This document shows positions 1 through 8,949 of a stretch of DNA of 64,000 nucleotides, piece after piece. The notes under the pieces were generated by a model, which was not told the origin of the DNA, did no database searches, and saw only the letters and a list, made by a program, of their open reading frames with translations. Source of the DNA: Clostridium sp. chh4-2 (GTDB taxonomy: Bacteria; Bacillota; Clostridia; Lachnospirales; Lachnospiraceae); the NCBI RefSeq assembly GCF_002899675.1, contig NZ_PKUU01000013.1:62001-126000 (forward strand), given 5' to 3'. Each line of letters opens with the position of its first letter. The stretch's first letter is position 1. A program made the translations under genes and the position numbers.

Positions 1-1
1 T

Positions 2-832
<831 letters not shown>

Positions 833-834
833 TA

Positions 835-863
835 TTGATAAAGGTTTTGTATTCTGATATAAT
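835..863 (+). promoter_or_regulatory. Sigma-A type promoter for the LysR gene
   Basis: TTGATA at 835-840, a 17-base spacer and TATAAT at 858-863 form a near-consensus promoter. It begins two bases after the stop codon of the glucosidase and lies about 20 bases upstream of the LysR start, so the regulator has its own promoter. Confidence 0.75.
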
Positions 864-885
864 GACACGAAAAGGGGGCGGGAAC

Positions 886-1776
886 ATGGAACTTCGGGTG
901 TTGAATTATTTTCTGGCGGTAGCCAGAGAGGAGAATTTTACAAGGGCGGCACAGATGCTTCATGTTACTCAGCCCACCTTATCGCGTCAGATTGCACAGC
1001 TGGAGGAAGAACTGGGGGTAGAGCTTTTTACCAGAAGTAATCATAATATCATTTTAACTGAATCTGGCATGATACTGAAGCACCGGGCGCAGGAAATGCT
1101 GTCCATGGCAGAGAAAACACGTCAGGAGCTGCTGCAGAGAGACGAGGAACTTACCGGAAAAATTTGTATTGGCAGCGGAGAGTTTCAGGCCACCAGATTA
1201 CTGGCTCAGATTATTTCTTCTTTTTCGGAGAAGCATCCCCTGGTCCAGTATGAGATTTACAGTGGAAATGCGGAAAATGTCCATGACCATATTGAAAGAG
1301 GGCTTTTGGACATAGGACTGATGGCAGAACCGATTGACATCCGTAAATATGATTTTGTTTCCATGCCGGTAAAGGAACGCTGGGGAGCCTGGGTATGTGC
1401 GGATTCTGACTTGGCACAAAAGGAAGGGATTCAGCCGGAGGATCTGATCGGCAGACAGTTAATCATCGCCAAAGGTGAATTTCTGAAAAGCAGTATTGGA
1501 AAATGGCTTGGTGATTTAAACACCCAGGTGAAAATTATTGCGACCGGTAATCTGCTATACAATGAAGCGATGCTTGCGGAGAATCGTCTGGGTATCGTGC
1601 TTGGAATTAAGCTGAACTGTACGTTTGAACATCTGCGCTTTATTCCTCTATACCCTTCCCTTGAAAGCAGTACAGCCCTGGCCTGGAAAAAAGAGCAGGT
1701 CTTTTCCCCTGCCGCCAGCAGCTTTATAAAGTTTTTAAAGCAATACGAAAAAGTAATATCTGATGATAAAATATAG
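886..1776 (+). CDS. LysR-family transcriptional regulator
   Basis: A 296-residue LysR regulator. Residues 1-60 are the winged helix-turn-helix: MELRVLNYFLAVAREENFTR, then AAQML...QPTLSRQIAQLEEELGVELF. The rest is the periplasmic-binding-like effector domain (IGSGEFQATRLLAQII onward). The start at 886 is chosen because AGGGGGCGGGA precedes it; an in-frame codon at 835 would add a non-homologous extension across the promoter. It sits between the glucosidase and the flavodoxin cluster, and its last ten codons are repeated in decayed form at 6844-6876, which ties it to the duplicated LysR-MerR-flavodoxin unit. Its targets may be the flavodoxin genes; the effector is unknown. Confidence 0.93.
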   Translation: MELRVLNYFLAVAREENFTRAAQMLHVTQPTLSRQIAQLEEELGVELFTRSNHNIILTESGMILKHRAQEMLSMAEKTRQELLQRDEELTGKICIGSGEFQATRLLAQIISSFSEKHPLVQYEIYSGNAENVHDHIERGLLDIGLMAEPIDIRKYDFVSMPVKERWGAWVCADSDLAQKEGIQPEDLIGRQLIIAKGEFLKSSIGKWLGDLNTQVKIIATGNLLYNEAMLAENRLGIVLGIKLNCTFEHLRFIPLYPSLESSTALAWKKEQVFSPAASSFIKFLKQYEKVISDDKI

Positions 1777-1811
1777 GCATTAGACATTACAACATAAAAG
1801 GATTAAGATGA

Positions 1812-1841
1812 GGGTGTTCCTGAATGGAGCACCCTTATTTT
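1812..1841 (+). terminator. Rho-independent terminator after the LysR gene
   Basis: A 9-bp stem (GGGTGTTCC / GGAGCACCC, one G-T pair) with loop TGAAT at 1821-1825 is followed by TTATTTTC. It also lies in the leader of the MerR gene, so it could act as an attenuator. A shorter related hairpin (GTTCC...GGAAC) survives at the same position of the duplicate near 6917. Confidence 0.7.
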
Positions 1842-1866
1842 CATGAGTAAAAAGCGAGGTGGAACT

Positions 1867-2217
1867 ATGACAATCAATGAAGCAAGTGAACGGTATCATA
1901 TTCCGGTTGAAGTTTTAAAGGAATATGAAAGCTGGGGGCTGTGTGATGAAGTAAAGAAAGTGATGGGGGTATGGCAGTACGATGACCAGGATATACAAAG
2001 GCTTAGTATGATTATGACGCTCCATGACGTTGGCTTTGACAACAGCGAGGTTGAGTCCTATATGCGCCTTCTTCTGGAAGGGGATTCAACCGAAAAAGAA
2101 CGGCTGGATATGTTAAACAAAAAACGGGGAGCGACTCTTGACGAACTCCATTTTAAACAGAAACAGTTAGACCGCGTGGACTATTTGCGGTACAAAATTC
2201 AAAAAGCGCATAAGTAA
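1867..2217 (+). CDS. MerR-type transcriptional regulator
   Basis: A 116-residue protein: MTINEASERYHIPVEVLKEY at the N-terminus is a MerR-like winged helix that reads as a shortened recognition helix, and the C-terminal part (about residues 75-116, LDELHFKQKQLDRVDYLRYK) is the coiled-coil dimerisation helix. There is no Cys-rich metal-binding tail. The start at 1867 follows GAGGTGG by four bases; the in-frame codon at 1843 would lie inside the terminator tail. It precedes the flavodoxin lipoprotein by 26 bases and probably forms an operon with it. A decayed second copy with a frameshift lies at 6968-7144, again just before a flavodoxin gene. Direct control of flavodoxin expression is inferred from this repeated pairing. 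Confidence 0.85.
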   Translation: MTINEASERYHIPVEVLKEYESWGLCDEVKKVMGVWQYDDQDIQRLSMIMTLHDVGFDNSEVESYMRLLLEGDSTEKERLDMLNKKRGATLDELHFKQKQLDRVDYLRYKIQKAHK

Positions 2218-2243
2218 GGTTCAAAGAGAAGGAGGACTCTACA

Positions 2244-2945
2244 ATGAAAAAAATACTATCGTTCATCTGGGCCTGTTCCATGGTGTTTGCTGTGACCGCC
2301 TGCGGCAGTCAGGACAGTGTGCCTGCTCCTGGCACGACAGCGTCAGCTTCTTCACAGGAAACCGTCAACGAGGTACAGCAAACGGAATCTCTGCAGAGCG
2401 GCAGCGGGGAGAACGCTTCCGTTATGGAGGAAACCGGCAAGGAAGCGGGTTCTGATATTCTGGTCGCATATTTTTCCGCAACGGGAACTACTAAGACCCT
2501 GGCAGGATATATCTCTGAAGTTACCGGGGGAGATTTATATGAAATCGTACCGGAAATCCCGTATTCATCGGAGGACTTGAATTATAGTGACAATAACAGC
2601 CGGAGCACCAGAGAACAGAATGATGAAGACGCCCGCCCTGTAATCTCCGGCAGTGTGGAGGATATGGACCAATACGGAACAATCTTTCTGGGCTATCCAA
2701 TCTGGTGGGGAGAAGCGCCGCGTATCATCGATACCTTCATGGAATCTTACGATTTCAGCGGAAAGACGATTGTTCCATTCTGCACTTCCGGAGGCAGCGG
2801 GATTGGCTCCAGCGCACGAAATCTGCATGACCTTGCAGCTTCGGATGTAACCTGGCTGGATGGGGAACGGCTTAGCAGTGGTATCTCACATGAGGAAATG
2901 GTGAGCTGGATTGATGGTCTTTCACTGGATGTGATGGCCCGGTGA
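2244..2945 (+). CDS. Surface flavodoxin lipoprotein
   Basis: 233 residues. A lipoprotein signal (MKKILSFIWACSMVFAVTAC, lipobox VTAC at about residue 20) is followed by a Ser/Thr/Gln-rich linker to about residue 70 and then a flavodoxin domain: DILVAYFSATGTTK with the phosphate loop SATGTT, YGTIFLGYPIWWGEAPR carrying the aromatic residues expected to stack on FMN, and VPFCTSGGSGIG. The protein would therefore be anchored on the outer face of the membrane, unusual for a normally cytoplasmic electron carrier. It has a strong AGAAGGAGG site. The next gene starts on its stop (GTGA overlap), so the two are translationally coupled. The likely role is electron transfer at the cell surface; substrate unknown. 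Confidence 0.9.
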   Translation: MKKILSFIWACSMVFAVTACGSQDSVPAPGTTASASSQETVNEVQQTESLQSGSGENASVMEETGKEAGSDILVAYFSATGTTKTLAGYISEVTGGDLYEIVPEIPYSSEDLNYSDNNSRSTREQNDEDARPVISGSVEDMDQYGTIFLGYPIWWGEAPRIIDTFMESYDFSGKTIVPFCTSGGSGIGSSARNLHDLAASDVTWLDGERLSSGISHEEMVSWIDGLSLDVMAR

Positions 2946-5119
2946 AGACGGCAAAATTAAAGAGGATGGTGGATGTATGTCTGCTTGTCATGCTTCCTGT
3001 TTTGATGGCAGAAATATTGACCGGCCAGGAATTTCATGAATGGCTTGGGACGGCGATGGCCGTTGTGCTGCTCCTCCATCATCTGTTAAACATAAATTGG
3101 TTAAAAAATATCGGGAAAGGGAACTACACGCCGCTTCGCAGTCTTGGCACGGTTATGAATTTGCTCCTTTTTGCAGATATGTTTGTTTTAATAATCAGCG
3201 GTATCATGATGAGTGGATTTGTATTTGAGTGGCTGCCTGTTTCAGGAGGCATGATTCTGTCCCGCAGACTTCACCTGTTTGCTTCCCATTGGGGGCTGAT
3301 CCTGATGTCCCTGCATACCGGGATACATTGGGGAATGGTGATAAGACTGGGAACAAAGTTTCGGAAGAAATCAGAATCAGAAGACGGACTGACCTGGCTT
3401 GCCAGAGGCCTGGCAGCTGCAATTTCCATATTCGGTATCTATGCTTTTATACAGCAGGACATGCCAGACTATCTGTTCTTAAAAACGGCCTTTGTCTTTT
3501 GGGATGAAACGAAGCCGGCTGCTATGTTTTTTTTAGAAACACTTTTCATTATGGGATTGTTTATAACAGCCGGTTACTATGGACAGAAACAAATGAAAGG
3601 ATTAAAAGGGAACGGCATGAAACATAAGACGGCAAAATATCTCACTTTTTTAATTCCAATCCTGGTCTGCATAGGAGTTATTTTCTGGCTGATGAGAGGA
3701 AACCGTATGTCCCCAGCCGGTTCATGGGAAGCCATGCCCCCTGTGGAAGCGGAAGAAACTCTCTCACAATCAGTCAATCAGAAACAGGAGGAAAAGGAAA
3801 GCCAGACAGAAATAAACGATGGTTTTGTCTTGATTTCCGGTGGAACGTTTTTGATGGGAAGTCCGGAGAGTGAAGCGTGGAGAGGGGATGATGAACAGCA
3901 GCATACGGTTACGGTCAGCGATTTCTATATGAGTCCCTATGAAGTGGCACAGGAGGACTATGAAGCGCTGACTGGAAATAATCCCAGCAGTTTTGATGGT
4001 TCTAAACTGCCGGTAGATAGCATTTCATGGGTGGATGCCATTACTTACTGCAACCTGATGAGCGAACAGGCGGGATTGATCCCGGCATATCAGATAGATG
4101 GAGATGAGATTTTCTGGAACCGTAGTGCTGACGGTTACCGTCTCCCAACAGAAGCAGAGTGGGAGTATGCCTGCCGCGCGGGGACAACAACACCCTTTCA
4201 TACAGAGGACTCCATCAGTTCAGAGAAATGCAACTATTGGGGGAACTACCCCTATATGATTGAGGATAACTATTTTAACCAGAGCAGCTTAGAAACACGC
4301 CCCGGAACGTCCAGGTATGAAACCGTTCCGGTGGACAGCTTTGAACCAAATAGCTATGGGCTCTATAATATGCATGGCAATGTTGGGGAATGGGTTTGGG
4401 ATTTATATGGAGCGTATGGCAGCAGCCAGCAGACAAATCCTGCAGGAGCAGATACTGGAAACCTCCATATCAGCAGAGGAGGAGGCTGGAATGACTTTGC
4501 AAAGAATGTGCGTTCCGCTTATCGTGCAACCGCCCAAGGAGGACGCGGCGCTTATAATGTCGGCGTTCGTCTTGTGAGAGGAGCAGTGCCGGATGGAGGT
4601 GTTCTTGTAAGCGGCCAGTCAATGCAAAAAGAGACGAATGCCGGAAGGGTTTTAATTGCTTATTTTAGCTGGGGAGGAAATACCAGAGGGATTGCAAAAG
4701 AAATTGCGGTACAGACAGGAGCGGATCTCTTTGAAATTACCTGTGTGGAACCCTATTCCAAGGATTACAATACAGTGCTGGAAGAAGCGCAGAGGGATCA
4801 AAATGCACAGGCACGGCCAAAGCTGGCGGCTCAGGTGGAAAACATGGAGCAGTATGATACCATTCTGCTTGGATATCCCAACTGGTGGGCCTCCATTCCA
4901 ATGCCAGTCGCTTCGTTCCTGGAAGAATATGACTTTAAAGGGAAGACAATCATACCATTTTGCAGCCATGGCGGCGGCAGATTTGGGCAGAGCCTGACCG
5001 TGATTGCAAAGCTGACACCGGACGCAATGATTGGCGAGGGACTGGCGGTTAGCTATTCAGGCGGCTCGTCCCTGTCATCGGATGTGAGTACATGGCTTGA
5101 AGAGAATAAGGTGAAATGA
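2942..5119 (+). CDS. DUF4405 membrane domain - SUMF1-like domain - flavodoxin fusion
   Basis: 725 residues in three parts. Residues 1-252 hold seven predicted membrane segments; positive loops (NWLKNIGKG, RLGTKFRKK, GQKQMKGLKG) sit on alternate sides, so the N-terminus is inside and the rest outside. His46/His47 in segment 2 and His111, His116, His125 and His129 around segment 4 fit the haem-b-like DUF4405 pattern. Residues about 294-560 are a SUMF1/formylglycine-generating-enzyme-like domain (FVLISGGTFLMGSPESE, YRLPTEAEWEYACRAGTTTP, MHGNVGEWVWD), but the place where catalytic enzymes carry two Cys reads ISRGGGWNDFAKNVRSAYR, so formylglycine chemistry is unlikely. Residues about 575-725 are a flavodoxin (VLIAYFSWGGNTRG, LLGYPNWWASIP). 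The GTG start overlaps the previous stop. It looks like a membrane electron conduit to an extracellular flavin; that function is inferred. Confidence 0.85.
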   Translation: MKTAKLKRMVDVCLLVMLPVLMAEILTGQEFHEWLGTAMAVVLLLHHLLNINWLKNIGKGNYTPLRSLGTVMNLLLFADMFVLIISGIMMSGFVFEWLPVSGGMILSRRLHLFASHWGLILMSLHTGIHWGMVIRLGTKFRKKSESEDGLTWLARGLAAAISIFGIYAFIQQDMPDYLFLKTAFVFWDETKPAAMFFLETLFIMGLFITAGYYGQKQMKGLKGNGMKHKTAKYLTFLIPILVCIGVIFWLMRGNRMSPAGSWEAMPPVEAEETLSQSVNQKQEEKESQTEINDGFVLISGGTFLMGSPESEAWRGDDEQQHTVTVSDFYMSPYEVAQEDYEALTGNNPSSFDGSKLPVDSISWVDAITYCNLMSEQAGLIPAYQIDGDEIFWNRSADGYRLPTEAEWEYACRAGTTTPFHTEDSISSEKCNYWGNYPYMIEDNYFNQSSLETRPGTSRYETVPVDSFEPNSYGLYNMHGNVGEWVWDLYGAYGSSQQTNPAGADTGNLHISRGGGWNDFAKNVRSAYRATAQGGRGAYNVGVRLVRGAVPDGGVLVSGQSMQKETNAGRVLIAYFSWGGNTRGIAKEIAVQTGADLFEITCVEPYSKDYNTVLEEAQRDQNAQARPKLAAQVENMEQYDTILLGYPNWWASIPMPVASFLEEYDFKGKTIIPFCSHGGGRFGQSLTVIAKLTPDAMIGEGLAVSYSGGSSLSSDVSTWLEENKVK

Positions 5120-5142
5120 AAATGGAAGGAGGTAAAGGGAAC

Positions 5143-5676
5143 ATGAAGATTGTAGTTTTACAGGGAAGTCCCAATAAAAGCGGTTCTACCAGTATTTTGA
5201 CAGAGCGCTTTACACAGGGCGCAGCGGAGGCCGGACATGTTGTTGAGAGGATTGATCTAAGGGATAAGAAGGTAAATGCTTGCACAGGCTGTGTCGCTTG
5301 CGGGTACAACGGCCCTTGCGTTCAGAAGGATGACAACGAGCAGATTAAGGAGGCGATCCTGAGTGCCGATATGATTGTTCTGGCCACGCCTTTATATTAC
5401 TTCGGAATGTCGGCGCAGTTAAAAACGGTGGTAGACCGATTCTGTGCTTACAACAGTAGTATTAACAGGAAGAACATGAAATCTGCTTTGCTTACGGTTG
5501 CGTGGAATGCGGATGACTGGACATTTGATGCATTGGAGGCCCACTACCGCACACTTGTCAAGTATCTCAATTTCCAGGACGCCGGAATGGTATTGGGCAA
5601 AGGCTGTGGAAGTCCTTCCATGACAAACAGTACCGGCTACCCTAAGATGGCATACGAGCTGGGGAGAAATTGCTGA
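5143..5676 (+). CDS. NADPH-dependent FMN reductase / iron-sulfur flavoprotein-like
   Basis: 177 residues, flavodoxin-like fold of the NADPH-dependent FMN reductase family: MKIVVLQGSPNKSGSTS holds the FMN phosphate loop, and CTGCVACGYNGPC followed by DD is the compact cysteine motif (C-x2-C-x2-C-x5-C) of iron-sulfur flavoproteins and related reductases. ATPLYYFGMSAQLKTVVDR is the usual dimer and flavin segment. No signal peptide, so it is cytoplasmic. The start at 5143 is preferred over ATG 5116 because AGGAGG lies between them. It follows the fusion gene by 23 bases in the same operon and could supply electrons from NAD(P)H, which is inferred from position. Confidence 0.88.
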   Translation: MKIVVLQGSPNKSGSTSILTERFTQGAAEAGHVVERIDLRDKKVNACTGCVACGYNGPCVQKDDNEQIKEAILSADMIVLATPLYYFGMSAQLKTVVDRFCAYNSSINRKNMKSALLTVAWNADDWTFDALEAHYRTLVKYLNFQDAGMVLGKGCGSPSMTNSTGYPKMAYELGRNC

Positions 5677-5735
5677 AATGTGATTGCAAAATGCATGGCT
5701 TTTGGAAAAAATAGGATGAGAGGAGAACGAAAATA

Positions 5736-6536
5736 ATGAAAAGAAAATGGCTGCTACTGCTTACGCTTCTCATAAGCATGACGATGTCTGTGACTGCGTT
5801 TGCAGGTGTTTGGAAAACCGGAGCGGGAGCAAATCAAAACCGATGGTGGTATGATAACGAAGACAGTACCTATGTGCAGAATGGCTGGCAGTGGCTGGAT
5901 GGAAATCAGGACGGAATTGCGGAATGTTATTATTTTGACGGTAATGGATGGATGCTTTCCAATACCACGACTCCGGATGGATACCGTGTTAATGAGAATG
6001 GCGCCTGGATTTCGGCAAGCGGTGTGGAAACCAGGGCTGTGCAAAATACGCCGGCCAGTTCAGAAACTACTGCAAAAGGAGAAAATGTGCTAATTGTTCA
6101 TTTCACAAGGACAGGAACTACAGAGCAGGCGGCACAACAGATCCAACAGCTGACGGGCGGGAGGCTTGTGGAATTAGAGGCAGAAGCCCCATATAGCGGT
6201 TCTTACGAAACAACCCTTGACCGTGCGAAACGGGAACTTCATTCTAATGCAAGACCGGCACTGATTACCCGGATAGAGCAGATGGAAACTTATGATACGA
6301 TATTTGTGGGATATCCCATCTGGCATGGAGATGCGCCTATGGTGATCGATACATTTCTGGAGTCTTATGATTTTACAGGCAAGACAATTATACCGTTTTG
6401 CACCAGTGGTGGAAGCGGGATTGGTACAAGTATGCAGACAATACGTGGCTTGTGTCCTGATTCCACCGTACTTCAGGGAAGCCGGATTGGAAATACCAGT
6501 GGGATTCAGACATGGCTTAGTCAGCTTGGGTTTTAA
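5736..6536 (+). CDS. Secreted cell-wall-repeat flavodoxin
   Basis: 266 residues. A classical signal peptide ends near residue 23 (VTAFAG). Residues about 24-95 are Trp/Tyr/Gly-rich repeats of the choline-binding / cell-wall-binding type (NRWWYDNEDSTYVQNGWQWL, ECYYFDGNGWML, GYRVNENGAW). Residues about 115-266 are a flavodoxin domain (NVLIVHFTRTGTTEQ, IFVGYPIWHGDAPM, IPFCTSGGSGIG) closely similar to that of the 2244 lipoprotein. The protein should be exported and held to wall polymers while carrying FMN, a second route for putting a flavodoxin outside the cell. An AGGAGA site precedes the start. A strong hairpin at 6681-6744 ends the transcript. Confidence 0.87.
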   Translation: MKRKWLLLLTLLISMTMSVTAFAGVWKTGAGANQNRWWYDNEDSTYVQNGWQWLDGNQDGIAECYYFDGNGWMLSNTTTPDGYRVNENGAWISASGVETRAVQNTPASSETTAKGENVLIVHFTRTGTTEQAAQQIQQLTGGRLVELEAEAPYSGSYETTLDRAKRELHSNARPALITRIEQMETYDTIFVGYPIWHGDAPMVIDTFLESYDFTGKTIIPFCTSGGSGIGTSMQTIRGLCPDSTVLQGSRIGNTSGIQTWLSQLGF

Positions 6537-6843
6537 TAAATATCCATCACAAGAGCGGTCAGCGACGAAGAGTACAACAAGCTGTAGAACCTCAAACAAG
6601 GCTGACTATATAGATGGGAAGTGAGCTTTGTCTAATGTTATTCCGAATATCTTTTAGCGGCTCAAAACATATAGAAGTCTGTCGTAAGCGCAGGGGATAG
6701 TGGACGAAGCATAGCCCACTGTCCCCTGATAAATTTTTTACGACCTTCTCAAAGGTAGTATGTGATTATATTTTAAGATTATTGTGGTGAAAAACAGGGG
6801 GAAGGGTTGGGAAGCGGTTGGGAGGGGGCGGTAGAATCTGATA
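6537..6843. other. Non-coding stretch before the duplicated segment
   Basis: No credible gene. Apart from the hairpin at 6681-6744 it contains a G-rich stretch at about 6799-6832, and the left edge of the duplicated LysR-tail/MerR segment is at about 6843. Confidence 0.6.
6681..6744 (+). terminator. Long terminator hairpin after the wall-repeat flavodoxin
   Basis: CAGGGGATAGTGG (6691-6703) pairs with CCACTGTCCCCTG (6716-6728), one wobble pair, followed by ATAAATTTTTTA. An outer pair GTCGTAA (6681-6687) / TTACGAC (6738-6744) extends the palindrome across the T run. Confidence 0.7.
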
Positions 6844-6876
6844 TACGAAAAAGTAATATCTAATGATGAATTATAA
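6844..6876 (+). pseudogene. Remnant of a LysR C-terminus
   Basis: The ten codons before the stop read YEKVISNDEL, against YEKVISDDKI at the end of the LysR gene at 886-1776. The identity continues about 15 bases past the stop (GCATTAGACATTA). Nothing of the rest of the gene is present, so this is the broken edge of a duplicated segment. Confidence 0.75.
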
Positions 6877-6967
6877 GCATTAGACATTATAGAATTCTAT
6901 GATTACAATAAAAGTGTTCCAGACAGGGAACAGCCTAATTTTTCCTGTAAATGGAGGTGATGAAAAA

Positions 6968-7144
6968 GTGACAGTCTATGAAGCAAGTGAAAAATATCAT
7001 ATTCCGGTTGAGGTTTTGAAGGAATATGAAAGCTGGGGACTGTGCGGCGAGGTAAATCTGATGATGAGATTCAGGCTCTGGAAACTCTGGGAGACCAGGC
7101 TGGATTGAATGTAATTCGTTATTGGGAAAAGAAAATGGAATAAG
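6968..7144 (+). pseudogene. Decayed copy of the MerR-type regulator
   Basis: Residues VTVYEASEKYHIPVEVLKEY then ESWGLCGEV match the first 33 residues of the intact MerR gene at 1867. Beyond about 7054 the frame shifts; the other frame reads DDEIQALETLGDQAGLNVIR and ends at 7144. The dimerisation helix is lost. GGAGGTGATG is still present before the GTG. It lies directly before a flavodoxin gene (7157), mirroring the arrangement at 1867-2945. Confidence 0.8.
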
Positions 7145-7156
7145 GGAGGATTTTTA

Positions 7157-7630
7157 ATGAGCAAGATTTTAGTAGCCTATTTCTCTGCCAGCGGCGTTAC
7201 TGCCAAAGCGGCGGCTAATCTCGCCAAAGCTGTAATGGCGGATTTGTACGAAATCAAACCTGCCGTTCCCTACACTTCGGCAGACTTAAACTGGAACGAT
7301 AAGAAATCCCGCAGTTCGGTGGAAATGAGTGATAAATCCCACCGTCCGGAGTTGGCTGATCACGCTGCTCCTATTTCGGAGTATGATACAATTCTTTTGG
7401 GTTTTCCTATCTGGTGGTATACTGCGCCAACCATCATTCAGACCTTTCTGGAGAGTTACGATTTTGCCGGCAAGACGATTATCCTTTTCGCTACATCAGG
7501 CGGAAGCGGACTGGGGAGAACAGCATTGGAGCTGTCACACAGTTGCCCCGGCGCTGTCATTAAAAACGGAAAGCTGCTGAATGGCCGCGAATCAGAGACT
7601 GCGTTGCGTCAGTGGATGGAGAATATGTAA
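7157..7630 (+). CDS. Cytoplasmic flavodoxin
   Basis: 157 residues, a single flavodoxin domain with no signal peptide. MSKILVAYFSASGVTAKAAA contains the FMN phosphate loop (SASGVT), LLGFPIWWYTAPTIIQTFLE the aromatic flavin-stacking segment, and LFATSGGSGLGRT the last flavin loop. The length is standard for short-chain flavodoxins. It follows the decayed MerR copy by 12 bases with GGGAGGA as ribosome site. It resembles the flavodoxin domains at 2244 and 5736 and is presumably the soluble member of the set; its partner reductase is unknown. Confidence 0.92.
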   Translation: MSKILVAYFSASGVTAKAAANLAKAVMADLYEIKPAVPYTSADLNWNDKKSRSSVEMSDKSHRPELADHAAPISEYDTILLGFPIWWYTAPTIIQTFLESYDFAGKTIILFATSGGSGLGRTALELSHSCPGAVIKNGKLLNGRESETALRQWMENM

Positions 7631-7689
7631 ACGGAATTTTGGCGAATGCCGATGATTCAATAAAAACTAAAAAACAGTTGGAGGAAGAA

Positions 7690-8886
7690 ATGAAAAAATT
7701 ATGGAAGAGAACCTTAGCAGTCACTGGCTGCGTAGCCATGATGGCATCTATGGCGGCATGCGGTGCGAAGCCTGGGACACAGACAGAATCAGCACCGACG
7801 GAAGCGGCAGCACAGGCAGAAACAACATCACAAACAGAAACATCTGCACAGGCAGAAAAGGAAGGAGATGCGATGACAATGAATTATGGGAACATGAAGG
7901 ATGTCAGCATAAAAATGGAGCCAATCGAACTCACGGATGAATGGGATAAGGTTTTTCCGCTCAGTGATGAAGTAAACCACAGAAAGGTAACATTTGTTAA
8001 TCATTTCGGTATTACTCTGGCTGCGGATCTTTACGAACCGAAAGAATATACGGGAAAGCTTCCGGCCATTGCGGTCTGTGGCCCTTTTGGCGCAGTGAAG
8101 GAGCAGAGTTCCGGGCTTTATGCACAGGAACTGGCAAAAAGAGGATTTCTGGCTATCTCATTTGACCCTTCTTTTACAGGAGAGAGTGCTGGATATCCAA
8201 GGGATTTCAATTCTCCGGATATTAATATTGAAGATTACCAGGCGGCTGTTGACTTTCTTTCCACACAGGAAAATGTTGATTCTGAAAAAATTGGAATTGT
8301 CGGTATCTGCGGCTGGGGCGGCATGGCAGTGCAGACTGCAGCACTTGATACAAGAATAAAAGCAACGGCAGCAATGACGATGTATGATATGAGCAGAAAT
8401 ACGGCGCTGGGATATTTTGATTCTGTGGATGAAGAAGGAAGATACGAGGACCGTGCAGCATACAATCATCAAAGAACAGAGGACTATAAAAACGGTTTTT
8501 ATACAATGGGAGGAGGACTTCCCGAAGAGGCTCCGGAAGAAGCGCCTCAATATGTGAAAGATTATGTTGCATATTACAAGACCGAGCGCGGTTATCATCC
8601 CCGTTCCGTCAATGCAAATAATGGCTGGGCGGCAACTGCCAGCGGTTCTCTGATGAATATGCGGCTGTTTGAATATGCTCCGGAAATCCGCAGCGCTGTT
8701 CTGCTTGTACACGGGGAAGAAGCACATTCTCTCATGTATAGCCAGGAAGCATATAAGCTGTTACAGGGAGATAATAAAGAGTTGATGATTATCCCCGGCG
8801 CTTCTCATACCGATTTATACGATCAGATGGACATCATCCCATTTGATAAATTGGAAACATTCTTTCATGACGCATTTGCACAGTAG
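7690..8886 (+). CDS. Alpha/beta-hydrolase lipoprotein (dienelactone-hydrolase-like)
   Basis: 398 residues. A lipoprotein signal (LAVTGCVAMMASMAACG; lipidated Cys in AACG) and a Thr/Ala/Glu-rich linker precede an alpha/beta-hydrolase domain from about residue 75. The nucleophile elbow reads GIVGICGWGGMA, so the nucleophile would be Cys, as in dienelactone hydrolases rather than the usual Ser. LLVHGEEAHSLMYS and PGASHTDLYD supply the C-terminal part with the catalytic His. The start at 7690 follows TTGGAGGAAGAA; an in-frame start at 7612 would overlap the flavodoxin gene and bury the signal peptide. It is the last gene of the surface redox cluster. The substrate is not predictable. Confidence 0.87.
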   Translation: MKKLWKRTLAVTGCVAMMASMAACGAKPGTQTESAPTEAAAQAETTSQTETSAQAEKEGDAMTMNYGNMKDVSIKMEPIELTDEWDKVFPLSDEVNHRKVTFVNHFGITLAADLYEPKEYTGKLPAIAVCGPFGAVKEQSSGLYAQELAKRGFLAISFDPSFTGESAGYPRDFNSPDINIEDYQAAVDFLSTQENVDSEKIGIVGICGWGGMAVQTAALDTRIKATAAMTMYDMSRNTALGYFDSVDEEGRYEDRAAYNHQRTEDYKNGFYTMGGGLPEEAPEEAPQYVKDYVAYYKTERGYHPRSVNANNGWAATASGSLMNMRLFEYAPEIRSAVLLVHGEEAHSLMYSQEAYKLLQGDNKELMIIPGASHTDLYDQMDIIPFDKLETFFHDAFAQ

Positions 8887-8949
8887 TTACGGATTATACT
8901 GGAAGCGGTTAATTCAAAAGCAGTAATGCCAGATTCCAGGCAGAACGGT

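Noticed and set aside
3820..4590. Sulfatase-modifying enzyme
   Set aside because: The catalytic Cys pair is absent and no sulfatase gene is nearby.
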